A stretch of DNA of 64,000 nucleotides from NCBI GenBank assembly GCA_021613335.1, contig JAJTWR010000341.1, forward strand, positions 295,001 to 359,000, given 5' to 3'. Position 1 is the stretch's first letter. Every line of letters begins with the position of its first letter. The notes under the pieces are model-generated. The model searched no databases. It saw nothing but the letters and a program-made list of their open reading frames with translations, and was not told the origin of the DNA. Both the position numbers and the translations under genes were made by a program. Source of the DNA: Whitmania pigra (taxonomy: Eukaryota; Annelida; Clitellata; Hirudinida; Haemopidae). Below, one piece after another: positions 30,685-45,417 of the stretch.

Positions 30685-31687
30685 GGTGAGTGAATGATTT
30701 AGTTTGATCAAATCGGCTTTTCGTGTGATGCAATGGGAGCAGATTATCGCCGCGAACGCCGGACTTGTTATTTACAAACAATCCGCCGATAAGGTATTGA
30801 ATCTATGAAAGTGCTTGGGTTTTGTGCTGGTAATATAACTTTATTTAAGAGCACTTTATAATTTTTAAAATAATAATATGATTTTACAAAAATTACATTT
30901 TATGGTTTTTAAAATGATATGGTTTAAATAGGAAAAGCTATAAGATGAAATTAAATTCGCCTGTTTACACTTTAAATATTAATCAAATTACATTGTATTC
31001 CATCGTAAAATCAATTTTTAGATACAAATCAACAAAAGTAATGTTAGTAATGATAATATTAATTTCATAATTTCTCGATCAATTCTTAACATGTATTACA
31101 CTTTATTTCATTCCTCAATAAAATTCTACGTAAATTACTATATACATAAAAACCTATACATTTGAAATTCATTAATATAATAATTATCGGTACGGTCATG
31201 CTAGCAAATTATTGTGAATGTTTTAAATCGAAAGTTTGCGAGTTTCAAGTGGTCTCCTAGTCATTTGACTGTCCTCTTAATTATTTTAATTGCATTCAAC
31301 AATTTAAAACCAGAGTATAGACATCAGCGGCACATATTAGGCTAGAGTTGAGTATTAGTTTTTATCATATCTTTGTGGGGAATTGTGTGGCACTTATGAC
31401 AAAATAAAATAGGAAAGTCATTTGGCAATTGATTGTATATTAATAAAGCACATACATTTACGTCTAAATGGATCTTAATATTTAGCATTCGACCGTTCCC
31501 AGATGGCTTCTCTCTATCGGATATTTTAGACATGACATTGTGGCATTGAAATTATATCCTTGGATTACTTGGGTAATCGATGTAATCAGTTGGAAATTAA
31601 AATTGTAATTTTTTTAAGAAGAAAAAGTCTTTTAGTCGCCGTCATCATCCATGTAACTGTAACTACATCAATGATGGTTGCTTACAG
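30685..31687. promoter_or_regulatory. Divergent intergenic region between THOC5 and the spinster gene
   Basis: About 1 kb separates the THOC5 start codon (minus strand) from the first spinster exon I can place (plus strand). It must contain the THOC5 5' UTR and promoter and probably the spinster first exon. A less AT-rich block at about 30700-30790 next to the THOC5 ATG is the likeliest THOC5 promoter. No specific element is claimed. Confidence 0.4.
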
Positions 31688-34081
31688 GTTTTGCCATTCG
31701 ATTGGGCGATCGACTAAGAAGGGACGTTTTCAGTATCAAAATTCTTCCTTTGCCTCAGAAGATGTACAAGCAACTGGTAGTTGCAATCTTGACATGTGTG
31801 AACCTCTTAAATTATATGGACAGGTATTCTGTCGCAGGTAGGACAATTTTGGAATTGTTAAGAGTTAATTAACGAAAAGTACTAACAACATTTTATTTAC
31901 ACGATTACGTAATAAAAAGATTTAAAGCTGATAAGTTAATGAAATGGGTCCTTCCAACTCTTGAAATAAACAAAAATATTTCAGTTGTTATGCCGAGATG
32001 TCGATAAATGCATAATGAATGACGATTTCAGGTGTACTTTTAAAAGTGAAAAACTTTTACAACATATCTGATACACAGATTGGACTACTAACCACAATAT
32101 TTGTATTGAGCTACATGATCTTGTCGCCAATTTTTGGCTACCTCGGAGACAGATATAGTAGGAAGCTAATCATAGCAGGAGGTATTGCCTTCTGGTCCCT
32201 GTCCACTCTTGCCAGTTCCTTTGTTGGACCCAACGTAGGTTATCATACGAAAACGATTTTTAGACTAAAAATGACATCGATACTCCTTTTTGTAGGGTTT
32301 CTATGGCTTTCTTTTCCTGAGGGCGTTGATAGGTATCGGGGAAGCAAGTTATTCCACTGTAGCACCCACAATTATAGCCGACCTCTTCAGCGGTGGATCA
32401 AGAACAAAGGCCTTATCTGCATACTATTTTGCAGTGCCCCTGGGAAGGTCAGAGTTTTGAAAACCTTTAGAAACCTTAGAATCAACTATTTACTAATAAA
32501 AATTCCTTTTCATTTATATTAAAGTGGTCTTGGCTACATAGTTAGTTCGAAGGTATCCGATCTTTTTGGAGCTTGGCAATGGGCACTTAGGGTTAGTTGT
32601 GAAAAATAACAGCTACTTAATAGCTAATTTCCAGACATTAATAATTTTGTTAAACATAGGTGACTCCAATATTTGGCTTAATATGCACATTCCTGGTTCT
32701 CCTATTTATCATGGATCCCTCTCGAGGTGCAGCTGACCAAAGCAATCACTTAGAGACTACGAGTTGGCTGGAGGATGTGAAATACTTACTCCACAAGTGA
32801 GTAGACACCTTGAGTTTATGATGATAATTTTTATCAAATTGGTGCCAATGATTAATTTGCAGCAAGACTTATCTGCTCACATCGTTTGGCGTCACTTGCG
32901 TTGCCTTCGTTACAGGAGCTCTTGCTCTTTGGGCACCTCTGTACGTATATTTCTCTGTAATCATCCAGAGCAGAGAAGTCCATGACTCCACGTAAGTACA
33001 TTTTGAGGATACTTTTCGGTAGCTATCTTTAAATTACTGTTACTTTTCCACGAAGGGTGTCAATGGCATTTGGAGCAATCACATGCCTTTCTGGAGTGTT
33101 GGGAGTCCTAATAGGTTCTTCCAGTTCGAGCATATTAAGGAAAGTTACATCGAAGGCTGATCCCTTTATCTGTGCCTTTGGATTGATGTGCAGTGGCCCT
33201 TGTCTGTATTTGGCTATCACTGTGTCAAAATTCAGCATAACCGCAACCTTTGTAAGAAAGACTCGTTTAATTTTCAACTTTCTGTATTTATTAAATAGTT
33301 TTTGTCCTTTTTTTGAGGTCTCCATTTTCGTTGCTGAAACCTTGATGTTCCTCAACTGGGCTTTAGTTTCTGATATGACACTGGTTGGTAATTTTAATTA
33401 ACAGTAGTTTTTTAATATTTTTATTTTGTGAGTTCAAAATTATTTTTTTAATATTTTTTTAGTACTTGGTTATTCCAACAAGAAGATCGACTGCAAACTC
33501 TCTGCAAATATTGCTGTCCCATGCCCTTGGAGATGCCGGGAGTCCCACCTTGCTTGGATTTGTGAGTTGATACAAACGTCTCTGAAAGCTGCATTTCTTG
33601 TAGGTAATGTAAGCTGCAAACATTTCTTTATTACAGATTTCAGACTGCATAAAAGGATCAGGAGGTCAAGTGGGAATCATCAGGGACTTCACCAGTCTTC
33701 AATCATCTCTTTACTTGACATGTTTTGTCAGTGTACTCGGAGGGTCATTCTTCCTACTGTCTGCCCTGTTTATTGACGATGACCGCGGCAAAACATTGCG
33801 GGCCATGAAGGGTAAATTTTTAATTTACATCTCCTTACTATAAGAACTAATGTATACTAACCAGCAAATACTAGCAATTTATAACTTTGTCATGCGCATT
33901 ATTTGCAATGCATGAATGGCCGTCAGCGAGTTAATGTTACGTGATAAAAATATTACATATCCGGTTAACGTGATGCAACAATTATTTAGGTTACGAACAC
34001 ATTAAAGATGCCAGCGACCAGACCATACCAAGCAAAGCAGCTGTCGAAGATGCAGAATCTTTGATTCTTGATGTTGACTGA
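31688..34081 (+). CDS. Spinster-family major facilitator transporter (SPNS)
   Basis: Exons: (31688 or 31734)-31837, 32032-32234, 32296-32447, 32525-32591, 32660-32796, 32863-32991, 33056-33251, 33318-33383, 33463-33561, 33637-33811 and 33990-34081. From the in-frame ATG at 31762 the joined frame is 463 codons plus stop with no break. Family marks are [13 protein letters not shown] in TM1, the MFS loop [10 protein letters not shown] after TM2, [20 protein letters not shown] in TM4 and IIQSREVHD in the middle. Spinster proteins export lysophospholipids from lysosomes (SPNS1 type) or sphingosine-1-phosphate from cells (SPNS2 type); the sequence does not decide which. The N-terminus is probably longer: the frame is open to 31675 and two acceptors (31687, 31733) are possible, so a first exon upstream is likely. 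The C-tail has an acidic [12 protein letters not shown] end. Confidence 0.92.
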
Positions 34082-35468
34082 TTATACAAGTTTTCCTTTG
34101 CATACAAATTTGTATATTCTGTCTCAGTAAAATTTCAGAAATAATGTACATATTCAAACGTAGACAAAAGGAATCATGTGACTTTACGATCGAAATGTTT
34201 CTTCTCACGGTGTTCAAAGGAGGCTCCACTCCGTTTATTATTATCTTCCCTCTTTTTCGACTTCTGTGAACAGAGTCATGATTAGGATTGTAATAGGAAT
34301 TGAAAACGTTTTCAGTCTCTGATTGTTTCAAATTTGTTTTAATTGCACCCTCATCCGATTATGTGCTTATTTGTACTAAGCGAGACCACGGTTCAACCTC
34401 GATGAATTTTGAATGCCTACGAGACATCTCTTCAAAATGTATTTATAATTTCGTTTTTACAGTACAAACTAAGGTTCAATTAAATAACTTACTGAACAAA
34501 GCAAATAAACAACCCAAGTTCCCAACATTTCAACTAAATCGGACCAATTTGCTAGCCGCTGCCAAACTGAACCACACGCTCGTCTGCGAGTAGGAATAGA
34601 AGATTCGATAACGTTACATTAAATTAGTATACTAATATTAGTATACAATTGCACGTGTCTTGTCAAGTTAATATTGCAACAAATATATTTTGAACATCTG
34701 TATCTTGTGAAGATGCTTAATGACAGATATAAAGACTTAATTACAGAAATTTTCAAATCGACTTGATTATAAGGGTTTTCAATTTTTTGTATCTCTAAAT
34801 TTAAATAAAATTAGAATTAACATTTGTATGAAAAAAAACTTATCAATTATGAAAGTTTAAGTAAAATTAATTGAAATAATTCAATAATGTAAATGAGTCG
34901 TTTTTATTAAGTAATAAGAAATTCTGATTTATGGTATGCTATTTTAACATGAATTTTGGAGTTAATAAAATTCCATGTTCTAGCACATCGCCATTAAAAA
35001 ATGTAAATATTATTTTCTTGAAAGTTGTTGTTCGAGCGAATTTTTCCCAGTGTTTTGGCGGATTTTTTCTCTTCTTATGATAACCAAGAGGCGAACTACG
35101 CTCAACTCTACAATATGATAATGATGAGATTAATTTGAGATTAAAGCTTTGTAAGGGTTTACTGTAGTGGATACTACCGGTCGAGAAAGATGCCTGTCAA
35201 CAATGTGATTATTTACCAAATGCATTAAATTAAAAACACTTATTTCCACTTCAATACAAAATATAATATTTTAAATCTTAATCTTCCTTGTTAGGAAAGC
35301 AATCAATTAAGCTACTTATGATGGTTATAATAGTAATGGTAATCTAAAGCCTTTTAATGTAAAGAATGATAAGTTTTAAGTACCATGCAATGACATGGAA
35401 CATATCTGCCAGCAAAATTTACATCTTATTTTGGCAAATGACTAATTATTGACTAACATGTTTAGATT
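34082..35468. other. Intergenic between spinster gene and MEGF8
   Basis: Spinster 3' UTR (AATAAA at about 34504), then AT-rich DNA up to the MEGF8 start. It contains the MEGF8 promoter and 5' UTR, not resolvable by eye. No repeat or gene was recognised. Confidence 0.45.
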
Positions 35469-38400
35469 ATGAATGCCACATTTCAGTTGAGACATCTAAG
35501 AATCTCCATTCAATATTTCCTGGAACTAATAGTCATGCTGTTGGTGGGAAGTAACTTTGGGGAAGTTGTGACACCACCGTGCACTGGCAGGCAGATTCTC
35601 AACTCCAGCTTCGGAATAATCTCCGACGGAACGAACGTGTACCATCCGTCTTCGCACTGTGAATGGCTAATCATCGGTCGGAACTTTGCTCTTTGCACTT
35701 TTTTACCTCATTTGGACGTGAACCTTGATCTTGGTTTTAATTTTTTGCAATCGAAGGAGGCCCAAAGAAGTTTGTAAGTCTGGAGTTTGTCTCGATGTCC
35801 ACGGAATGCACCTACGACTACCTGTTCGTGTACAACGGATCTTCCTTCAACGATGAACTTCTTGGAGCATTCAGTGGCGAATCTGATCCTGGAACCCTGG
35901 TGGCCAAAGAATACGTAAGGATTTGTCTCGTCACAATAAATATATTCATTATAAATATTAATTTATGATAAATATATTATTTTGCATAAATATTAATTTG
36001 TAATAAATATACTATTTTGCAAATTAAATGATATTTGTATTGTTTTTTGACAAATTGAATGGTCAAACGTCAAACGGACTGATCAGTACTTACGTTAGTT
36101 TGTTAATGCGATGAAAACAAAACATTAAATAAGAAATAAATATTCGACAAAGTTTTTAATTATGAATGACTTCAACATTAATATTAAGGAGTCTTTAATT
36201 CAATTGATTTATTTAATTAATTTTATAATAATAATAATCAAAAAATCTCACATGTAAAAATTATATTTAACACTCTCTCAAACTTCCTTTCAGATGATGA
36301 TCTACTTCTTCAGCGACAGAAATTACGTCAGACAGGGCTTCCTGGCCAAGTACTACGTCTCGGACTGCCCCATGAATTGTTCGAATCATGGCAGGTGCAA
36401 CGGAAACGGGGTCTGCGAATGCGAGAAAGAATTCACGGGGGACGGATGCCAATATCTTCTGTGTTCGGACTCGTGCGAAAAGGGGCTCGCCTCGTCCAAT
36501 TGCACTGCGAGCGAATGCAGGTAGATGAGTCCCAGGTTCATTGCATGGCTGTTCAGTGAGGATGAATTTTAATTGGAATTCTTCTCCAGGTGTCAACAAA
36601 GCTTTCCAAGGTGCAACGCTTCCGGTACCGGCTGGAAAATGATCTCAGAAAATGGATTCAAAAGAAGAGCCGGTCTTTCGGGAGCCTACGTACATTCGCT
36701 CGAGAGACTCTACTTGTTTGGAGGATTCGACCTACAGAGGTCACTGAATGATTTGTTCTACTATGACTTCAGGTCACACGCTTGGGGTACGGTGGAGCAA
36801 CCTGCGGATGGAGTTTGGCCATCTGGCAGACATGGCCATACCATTGGTATTCTCGGAGGTTGCATTATTTTGATGTTCGGTGGCTCTAAGAGCGATGACG
36901 ATTTTTCTAATGAACTGTGGATGTTCGACGTGCATTCCGAGGTGTGGACACTTCTCAAGGACCCTGATAAATCCCTTCCTCCGACAACTGGTCATGCCAT
37001 GGTAGTAACGAACAATGGCTGGCTTTACCTGCTGGGAGGAATGACTACCAATGGCACTTTCTTGTCAGATTTGTGGAGATGTGATGTCTCCCATCTGACC
37101 AACCATGATGGAGATTTCAAAATCTCTTGGGAAAAGCTCAGCCCGAAAGGGGGGCTCGATGTCGACAGGAGGCTGATCGGGCACTCCATGGTCCACGATT
37201 CTAAATACGACAGGCTCCTCGTATTCGGGGGCATCACTGTAGACAGTGCACGTTTCCCCAGGAGATCGCCCTCTCTTCAGGTTTATCAAGTCCGTGAAAA
37301 TTGGTGGGCAGACCTGAGTCATTTCGGAAGGAACTCGTTTGCACCTCGTGAGCGGGCATTTCACCAGGCAACGATGGTGGGTGACTACATGGTGGTGGTA
37401 GGTGGAAATGTGCACTCTCACCACGAGTATGAGCATTGCTACGACGGAAACATCTTCTTTCTCCATCTCCCGTGCATGACTTGGGTTGACGGAACGAAGT
37501 TCGAAACCGGCTCCGGTGGGGAGCGACGAAGGATCAAGGGCAGGTACTCGCACTTCGTGACCTCGGCAGACGACCGTACGGTTCTCGTGGCAGGGGGGTT
37601 CAGAGGATCTCTGTTGGGAAGTCTCGAGGCTTATGTTTTTCCAGACAACATGGTGGCGTCCGCCAATCGATCGGAAGAGGGGGACCTCAAGTGTGCCCTT
37701 CACCGGTCTGCGGAGCTTTGCACTTCGGACCCCAACTGTTTGTGGTGCTCGGTGAATTCTAACAACTCGTGCTTGCACCGGACGTTGTCGGTGAAATGTC
37801 AACGTAACGGTACCCTCAACTATTCCTTCTGTCCGGGCATCTGCGAGTTTCTCAAGACTTGCGAAGCGTGCGTCGCATTGGGGAAAAATAACCTCCATTA
37901 CATGGACGACTGCGTCTGGTGCGTCTTGGACTCAAAATGTCGCAAATTGTCCACGAACTGCAGTACGGAACCCAATGTCTCTGCCATCAAAGGCTGGTGG
38001 AAAGACACGCAAACCCTGTTGGTGGACGTACCCGGTTGCGTCTCCGACAACAAGCCGCCCGGTTTGCTTTGGCTGCGGTACAAGAATCCGGCCAACCCAA
38101 AGCTTCTGGAAGAGGTTGAGCTCATCAGAAATTCCACCCAAATGTTCCATTTCAACACCGCCATGGACAAGGAGTACCACCAGGAATTCACCTACATGGC
38201 GCGACTGGTGGGCTTCATCCATCCCCCGCGCACTTCCTTTCCCATTCACCTCACCATCTTCGGTTCCACCGTCCAAATCTGGCTCTACCTCAGCACCAAT
38301 TCTTCTGCTTCTCAAAAGGTAAAACGGAAAAAGCTTTTTAGTTGTGTTTGACATTGAACTGAATTTTCATCCAGATGCAGTATTTTGACTGACAACCATT

Positions 38401-41400
38401 GATTTCAGATTAATGGCACAATTTTTTATGTAACTAAAGAATTTAAAGAGTTAAGATTTAAAAAAAAAGTTTGACAATAAAATAAAATGGTACCAAATAA
38501 CGATAGGAGGTCGACGTAATTATTCTTGTGGCTATTGCTGCCCTAACTGCAAACGAGTTTGATAAGCTTTGATAAGCACGATATTAATGCATCGGCATCT
38601 ACATATACAGAGTTAACTCACATTTCCAAGATGTGCCTTTCCAGGTATTAGTTGCGGAATCAAAGATGTCGGCTTACTTCAACATCGAGGCGAAGCGACC
38701 AAACGGCCAGCCTCTGTTCGGTCCAAACTCGAGCAGGTACTATGTCGAGATGGTCGTCAACCAGACGACAGCACCGTCGTCTTCGCAGATGTCCGTCGAA
38801 GTTGGTCTCAGGTGGAATATCACTTCCAGCCCTTTTAGGAAAAATCCAGTGAGAATTTAGATTGACTCTGATGTTTTCATTTTTGCTTTAATTGCTTTGG
38901 ATTTGGATACTTTACAAGCTGCTTTTTCTTAATAGGTTAAAGTAATTTGTCGTAATAAATTATGATTATCAAGTTTTAGATTTATTGTCTGATGATTCAT
39001 CGTTTCTTCAGGTGATTGGCACGGAATTCCTCGAACCTCCCAACGGTGGCAATTGCTCCGCCCTCGAGACCTGCATGTCGTGCCTGACCGATTTCTCCTG
39101 CGGTTGGTGCGTCGACTCGTGCGTGGCGAGGAGTTCCGTAGCCCAGTCGCCCGTCCACAGGTGCTACCCGGGGAGCAGGAGCACCCACTACTTCATCACA
39201 AACCTCACCCATTGTACTTCATGCTCCAACCACACCACTTGTCATGAATGTCTAGTGGTTCGTACATGTACCCAATTGAAGTTTGATCATTCCATAAATG
39301 TGTTATTGCCTTATCTCACTAATGGTAATAATGATAATGATGATGATGACGAGGATGATGATGATATTATTATTATTATCATGGCTCACAATGATACCCT
39401 ATAAGATTATTATAAATCTTCGATTGTCATTATCAACATCTCCAATTACATCACATATTATTTAACATTGATTGTTAATAAAATGTTAATAATCATAACC
39501 TTCCTGCATCCTTCTATCATCATCACCTCTCATGACTAATTTATATTTAAATTATGTTATAAATAGATGAAGCTGGAACATTTCACAAATTGTGATCATT
39601 GCATCAATTGTTACATTCAGTCCTTCCTTTCAAAATTCTATTAAAAAAGCCATGCACACATTGGCACATAAATTATATTTAATTATTCGTAAATTCGCAT
39701 TCCCGATTGGCCAACTTTTTAGGACCCTTCGTGCGAGTGGTCAGTGATGGAAGCTCGTTGCTTCAAGAGGGGCCAGTTCAACGACTCGTTGGTAGATGTC
39801 CACACTTGTCCCTTACCCTGTCACTTGTTGGTATAATTTGATTGGTGATAATAATAATATTTAATCGGTAACATCGGCTTAAAATAATTATTTCAAAATA
39901 TTAGTTCATAATACAATTAATAATATTTAATATTAACTAACCTGACAACATATTCTTGAGGTCGTCATTGACGTGCATTTCACGATTGACAATGTATTAT
40001 CTTTCCTCCATCCATCCATCCATCCATCCATCCATCCACCAGGAGAAACAACATAACGTGGTGTCTCCAAGACGAGAACGAGTGCGCATGGTGCGAGGAT
40101 GCGAGAAGGTGCTTCGCGTTCGTCGAGTACATCCCCAGGTATCCGTACGGGGGGTGTCGGATGTGGCTGGACAGTGCCACGGACATCGTCCCCCTGTTCG
40201 ACTGCACGTCCATCAAAAACTGTTCCTCTTGCATCCGAACGCACCTGTGCGGGTGGTGCTACTTGACCACCAACCCGTCGGTCGGGGTCTGCCACAGGGG
40301 GGATTTTCTGGGTGGGTATTTCGGGCGGTTTTTTCTTGTCGATGTTGATGTTTGAATTATGGCTTTGTTAATTTTCAGAATTGTCAGTTGTTGTCTTTTG
40401 TTAATATTAATCATAATTATCTTTTATTAATATTAATCATAATTGTCTTTTATTAATATTAATCGTAATTGTCTTTTATTAATATTATTAATTTTACTGT
40501 TAATATTTAGATTTACATCATTTTATTACCTGTAATCAATGAATTTCATGCTGTGTTTCTTTATTTGTTGTGCTTGATTTTATTGTTACAATGACAGTAT
40601 CGTTTGGTGTTCAAATTAATTAGATTTCTTACGCTTGAGTTGTCACGTAGTTACTGCAATTATCTGATTTTATTGGCAACTAACTAATCTTATTAAACCT
40701 CTTAATTCTTCCTTCAGGTCCTTACGACGGCATCACCTGCGACGAAGCCATGTCAGGTTCGATCGTCGATTGGAACGAAACCTCTGCCGACGTTCATTCC
40801 TGGTCTTACGAGGAGTGCCAGGACGTGGACGAGTGCAATCTCGACATGCACGACTGCCACGAGAATGCTGTCTGCATCAACACGATCGGTTCTTACAACT
40901 GCTCCTGCAAGAGAGGATTCATGGGCGACGGGGTCTCGGACTGTGAGAGGACGTGAGTCTTTTCTGCCCTCGAGTTGTCTGAGGTTCTTGAGAAGTATGT
41001 TGCGGAGGGATGAGTTCGGCGTGGGATTTGAACGCCAGACCACCTCATATTATGGTTTTAGCTGACATTGCTCGTGATGTCGTGAACTTTTTTAGGGGAA
41101 TTATTTGTTGCAGGCTGGACAGTATTCCTTTTTTATATCAACATTGGCAACCATGGTGTGAGGCATCACATTTTACGCAACTATCATATATTGTAGGCAG
41201 TTAATAACAACTCATGATTTTTTTCTAAACTCATGAATTGTGATGCAGCTATTTTGTGATTAATTACTTACTTAATTAATTAAATGATCAAACTAATAAT
41301 TCAACCTGTTACAGGTGCTACGAGTTTTGTACCAACGGGAGGTGTTCTGGCCCACCCCACTACACCTGCGAGTGTGACCTCGGGTGGACTGGAGAGTCCT

Positions 41401-44400
41401 GTAACGTCGACTGCGGCTGCTACTTCCACAGTACCTGCCTCTCGGGCACCTGCGACCGGTGCATCCACGGAACCCACGGCACAAACTGCCAGTTCTGCAT
41501 GACCGGTTTCTTTGGAAACAGCACTTCCATGACAGGTGAGATGCTTTTGGTCGCCGTAGAAACGATGTAATCGATTTGGTTGGAATCGGTTTCTCGCCTT
41601 TTTGAGATCTCGCTCAATCGTCGCAATTGGTTCTGTCATATCTCATTTGGAGACGATTTCATGGCTGACAAAATCTACCACTACTCAGACTTCGACGGAT
41701 AAAACCACCTCACCACTTTACCATTTCACGACCTGCTTTCTCCTAAAAACAGGTTGTTTGCCCTGTCAGTGCAATGGCCATGCCGACGAGAGCAAAGGCA
41801 TCTGTGACGGGCACGACGGAGCCTGTCACTGCAAGGACAACACGGCAGGCCGAAACTGCCAGACTTGTGCAGAGGGTTACTACGGCGACCCAAGGTTGGA
41901 ATGACTAGTGCAACCTGCCATCAAGGAAGGCCGATAATATATTTTTGTGACTTTGAATTGCCCTCGTTTGATAGGGACTCCGGAAAGTGTTTCAAGGAAT
42001 GCGAAGGCAGATCCATGATTCTCGGAGCGACAGAGGGAGGCCTCGGCACGGCCAACTTGAAGAACAATTTGGGCCACCTGTTCTGCCTGTGGGTGTTGTA
42101 TGTCGGTGATGGGCTGGACAGCCACCAATCAAAATCTGAGGTCATAACACTGACCATTCACAAGGATCTCAACATTTCATGTGCAAATGTAGGTCAAGCT
42201 TTTTTAATTTTGGATATTTGTAAATTATAAAAAATAAACACTTTTTGTTCTCAAAATATTAATAAAATATTTTAAGTTTTGTACTTTGCAAACTTTGCTT
42301 TCGAAATAATGTTTTACAAAGTTTACAGTCATCATTGACATCCTTAAAAGTACTTGTTTAACCCTACTCTAAAGGATTATTTGTACATTTACGACGGAAT
42401 TCCCGACGACTTCGGCTTTCCCTCTGGTCCTTCGAGTCGCCTTGTGGCAGCCATCTGCGGCGAGGAACTCGAGAGGGACCTCGTCTTTCACATCCTCTCG
42501 GGAAAACTGGTCGTCTTCTTTGAGTTCGCTCAAACCGCTGGTCATTCTCCGGGTAATTTCCACTTATTATAATCACAACCAACGTCATTGTAGCTAAACA
42601 CTATCATCGTGGTCATCTTAACCCTAACCATGGAAATACTTGATTAATTTATTTAATAATTATAATATTTTTATTATATATTATAATAACCGGCGTGCAG
42701 GTTAGCCGAACGGGTTACGTGCCTGCATATGGCGGTAATGGCAACAGTCGTAATGTGTCGTGTTCGAAACCCAGCCTGCACTGCCGACTGCGCCCTTGGG
42801 AAGGAGCGCTATATAAATGGAGTTACAATTACAATTACAATTTAGTAAGACTCTCACTTTTGAAATTATGATGGTATTAAATATTGTTATTATTATTATA
42901 TTACATCATTATTATTATTATTATAAGCTAAGACAAAGATGGAGCTGAAAACAAGGATGTTGTTATTGTTGTTTATTATTATTATTATTATTATTATTTG
43001 ATATTTATTTACTTTGAATCTTTAGGGTCGGCTCACTACGGTTTCAATGCAACCTACAACATCAGCAACAATGTACCTGACTATTGCAACGTCACTTGTG
43101 CAGACGTGAGTTGTGTTTGATGACGCGTACGATGATGGTGGTGATGATGACGATAATTATTATTACTATTATTATTATTATTATTATTACCATCATTTGG
43201 GTTTTGCCTAATTATGTAAATAAATAATATATGTTAAATAACATATGTGCGATTTAACATGTGACGTACCGCATGTGATATTTTACAGCAGAACCCAGTT
43301 CCACCCCTTCTCCTCCAAACCACTTCACCCGTTCGACCACCGACCCCCATCCACACGTGTGTCGTGGATGGATGCAAACCACTACATCCAAAGTGAGAAT
43401 AATTTATTATTATTGTTGCTGAAACATGCAAAATTCAAATTAAATAAACTTCATTGGAAATGTGTGTTAAATGATTAAAATAAACAACAAATTTTAAAGG
43501 CATTCGCATTATTGCAGGCACTTTTTAAGCTATTCATGTGACGTTACTTAAATTCATTGTTATTGTTATAATTATTTTTATTATTGTTATTATTATTATT
43601 ATTAAAGAGTGCAAAGAATTATGACAAACATTGTCGCTTCGTAACTTCAGCAGCCTCATGGGCTACTCCGTGGTCTCCTACTCGACTGAGGGCTTGAAAG
43701 GGGCCTTCATTTTCGGGGGCAAGAACTTCTCCACCATCTCTGATGAACTGTGGTTCATTCAGTACAGTGGCTGGCAATGGAAACACGTCGTACCAGAAGG
43801 TTCACTCAGACCATCAGCGAGGTTCGAAATTGTTGATTATTAAATAGTTAATTAATAATTATTAAATTATTTAATTATTATTTTAATTTAATTATTATGC
43901 CTTATTTGTTATAAGACCATTAAGGTCTATTCCGCCCTTTTCAAGGGAAGTGCTATTAATTTATTAAATTATTAATTAATAATTATTAAATAATAATTAT
44001 TCTTGGCATCAATTACACCCTCAGACTTAACTTAGATTTGTCTTAATAATTTAGTAATAATAATAGTAATACTTGTGACCTCATGAATATGCAGATGAAG
44101 CTGCTTGTAGCTTTATAGAGTTCTTGTATTGAGTAATAAATTGATTATGATTACAATCTTGTCTTGTTTTGTAATTATTTTTGTGAATGCTTGTGTGTTC
44201 TAATTATTTAACAAATATGTTTTAATATTTTATATTTCGTGCATGTACTTGTATATTCTATTATTAAAATAATTAATTAATTACCAATAATAATTAAAAT
44301 ATTAATTTCTTGGGGTTAGATACTTCCATGCATCAGAATGCCTTCCACAAGAATCCAAGATTTTCATCCATGGAGGTATTGTAGCAGACGATAGGATCTC

Positions 44401-45383
44401 CGATGAGTTGTGGATTTTCAACCTCGACAGTAAAACCTGGAGTCTGTTGGAGGTGGCTTTTGATCTATTACTATCATCATCATCATCATTATCATCATCA
44501 CAATTAAAGATGATCCATTTATGATTAGTATAGCTATTAGTGGCAAATAAAGTTTGATCCATTAGCTTGATAATGAGGTAAATAATGATGATGATGAATA
44601 TTATGATGATCTAGTCTTGCAGTATCTGATTAAAGAATGCATGGAAATAGCTAATTAGCATAAAGATCAATTTACCTTACCTGTCATCATTCAAATCATC
44701 CAATTTTTGTCGTGCATCACAAAACAAACCGAGCCACGAAATTCACAGGCACTCGGGTCTCCCGCTTTGGCAGGGCACAGCATGTCCATCGTGGGTGACG
44801 ACCACTTGCTCGTGGTGGGGTGTCTCCCCTTTCTGGGTCACTGTTCTGTGGTGCACAAGTTTGACCCAAACATGTACAGGTGGAGTAGCCTACCTGAAGC
44901 TGTACAACTCCAAGGTTGAGCGAACAGTTTTATTTTTATCATGTAATGTTTAAAAAGTCCATGATTTCAAATTATTTATAGTAATCTGCAACTAATTACA
45001 TCCTATACAGAATGTATTAATTTTCCACTTTTAAATTTATTACATAGGAATATACACCAAATTTACAATTTATTTGCAAATTAACATAATCAATTATCAA
45101 TTTATAATTTATTTGCAAATTAACATAATCAATTACCAATTTAAAAATTGATTGCTTTCTTCCAGGTCTGTATGGCCATTCAGCAGCCTATAGCAGGAAG
45201 GAGCAGGTGGTCTACATTCACGGTGGCTACCAATGGGAAGAGACGTCCGGCTTCCAGAGAACCAATCATATTTACGCACTGAATTTGGGAAACAAAACAC
45301 CGACGTTCGTTGCTTCCGACAGCAATTTTACTTACCAGGTACGCAAATACTTTAGCGTCGACTGTGTTGTTGCTGTTTGTATC

Positions 45384-45417
<34 letters not shown>

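Noticed and set aside
37065..37898. 277-codon open frame antisense to MEGF8
   Set aside because: It is the shadow of the kelch-encoding exon. It has no domain of its own, and shorter antisense frames at 37932 and 51500 are similar.
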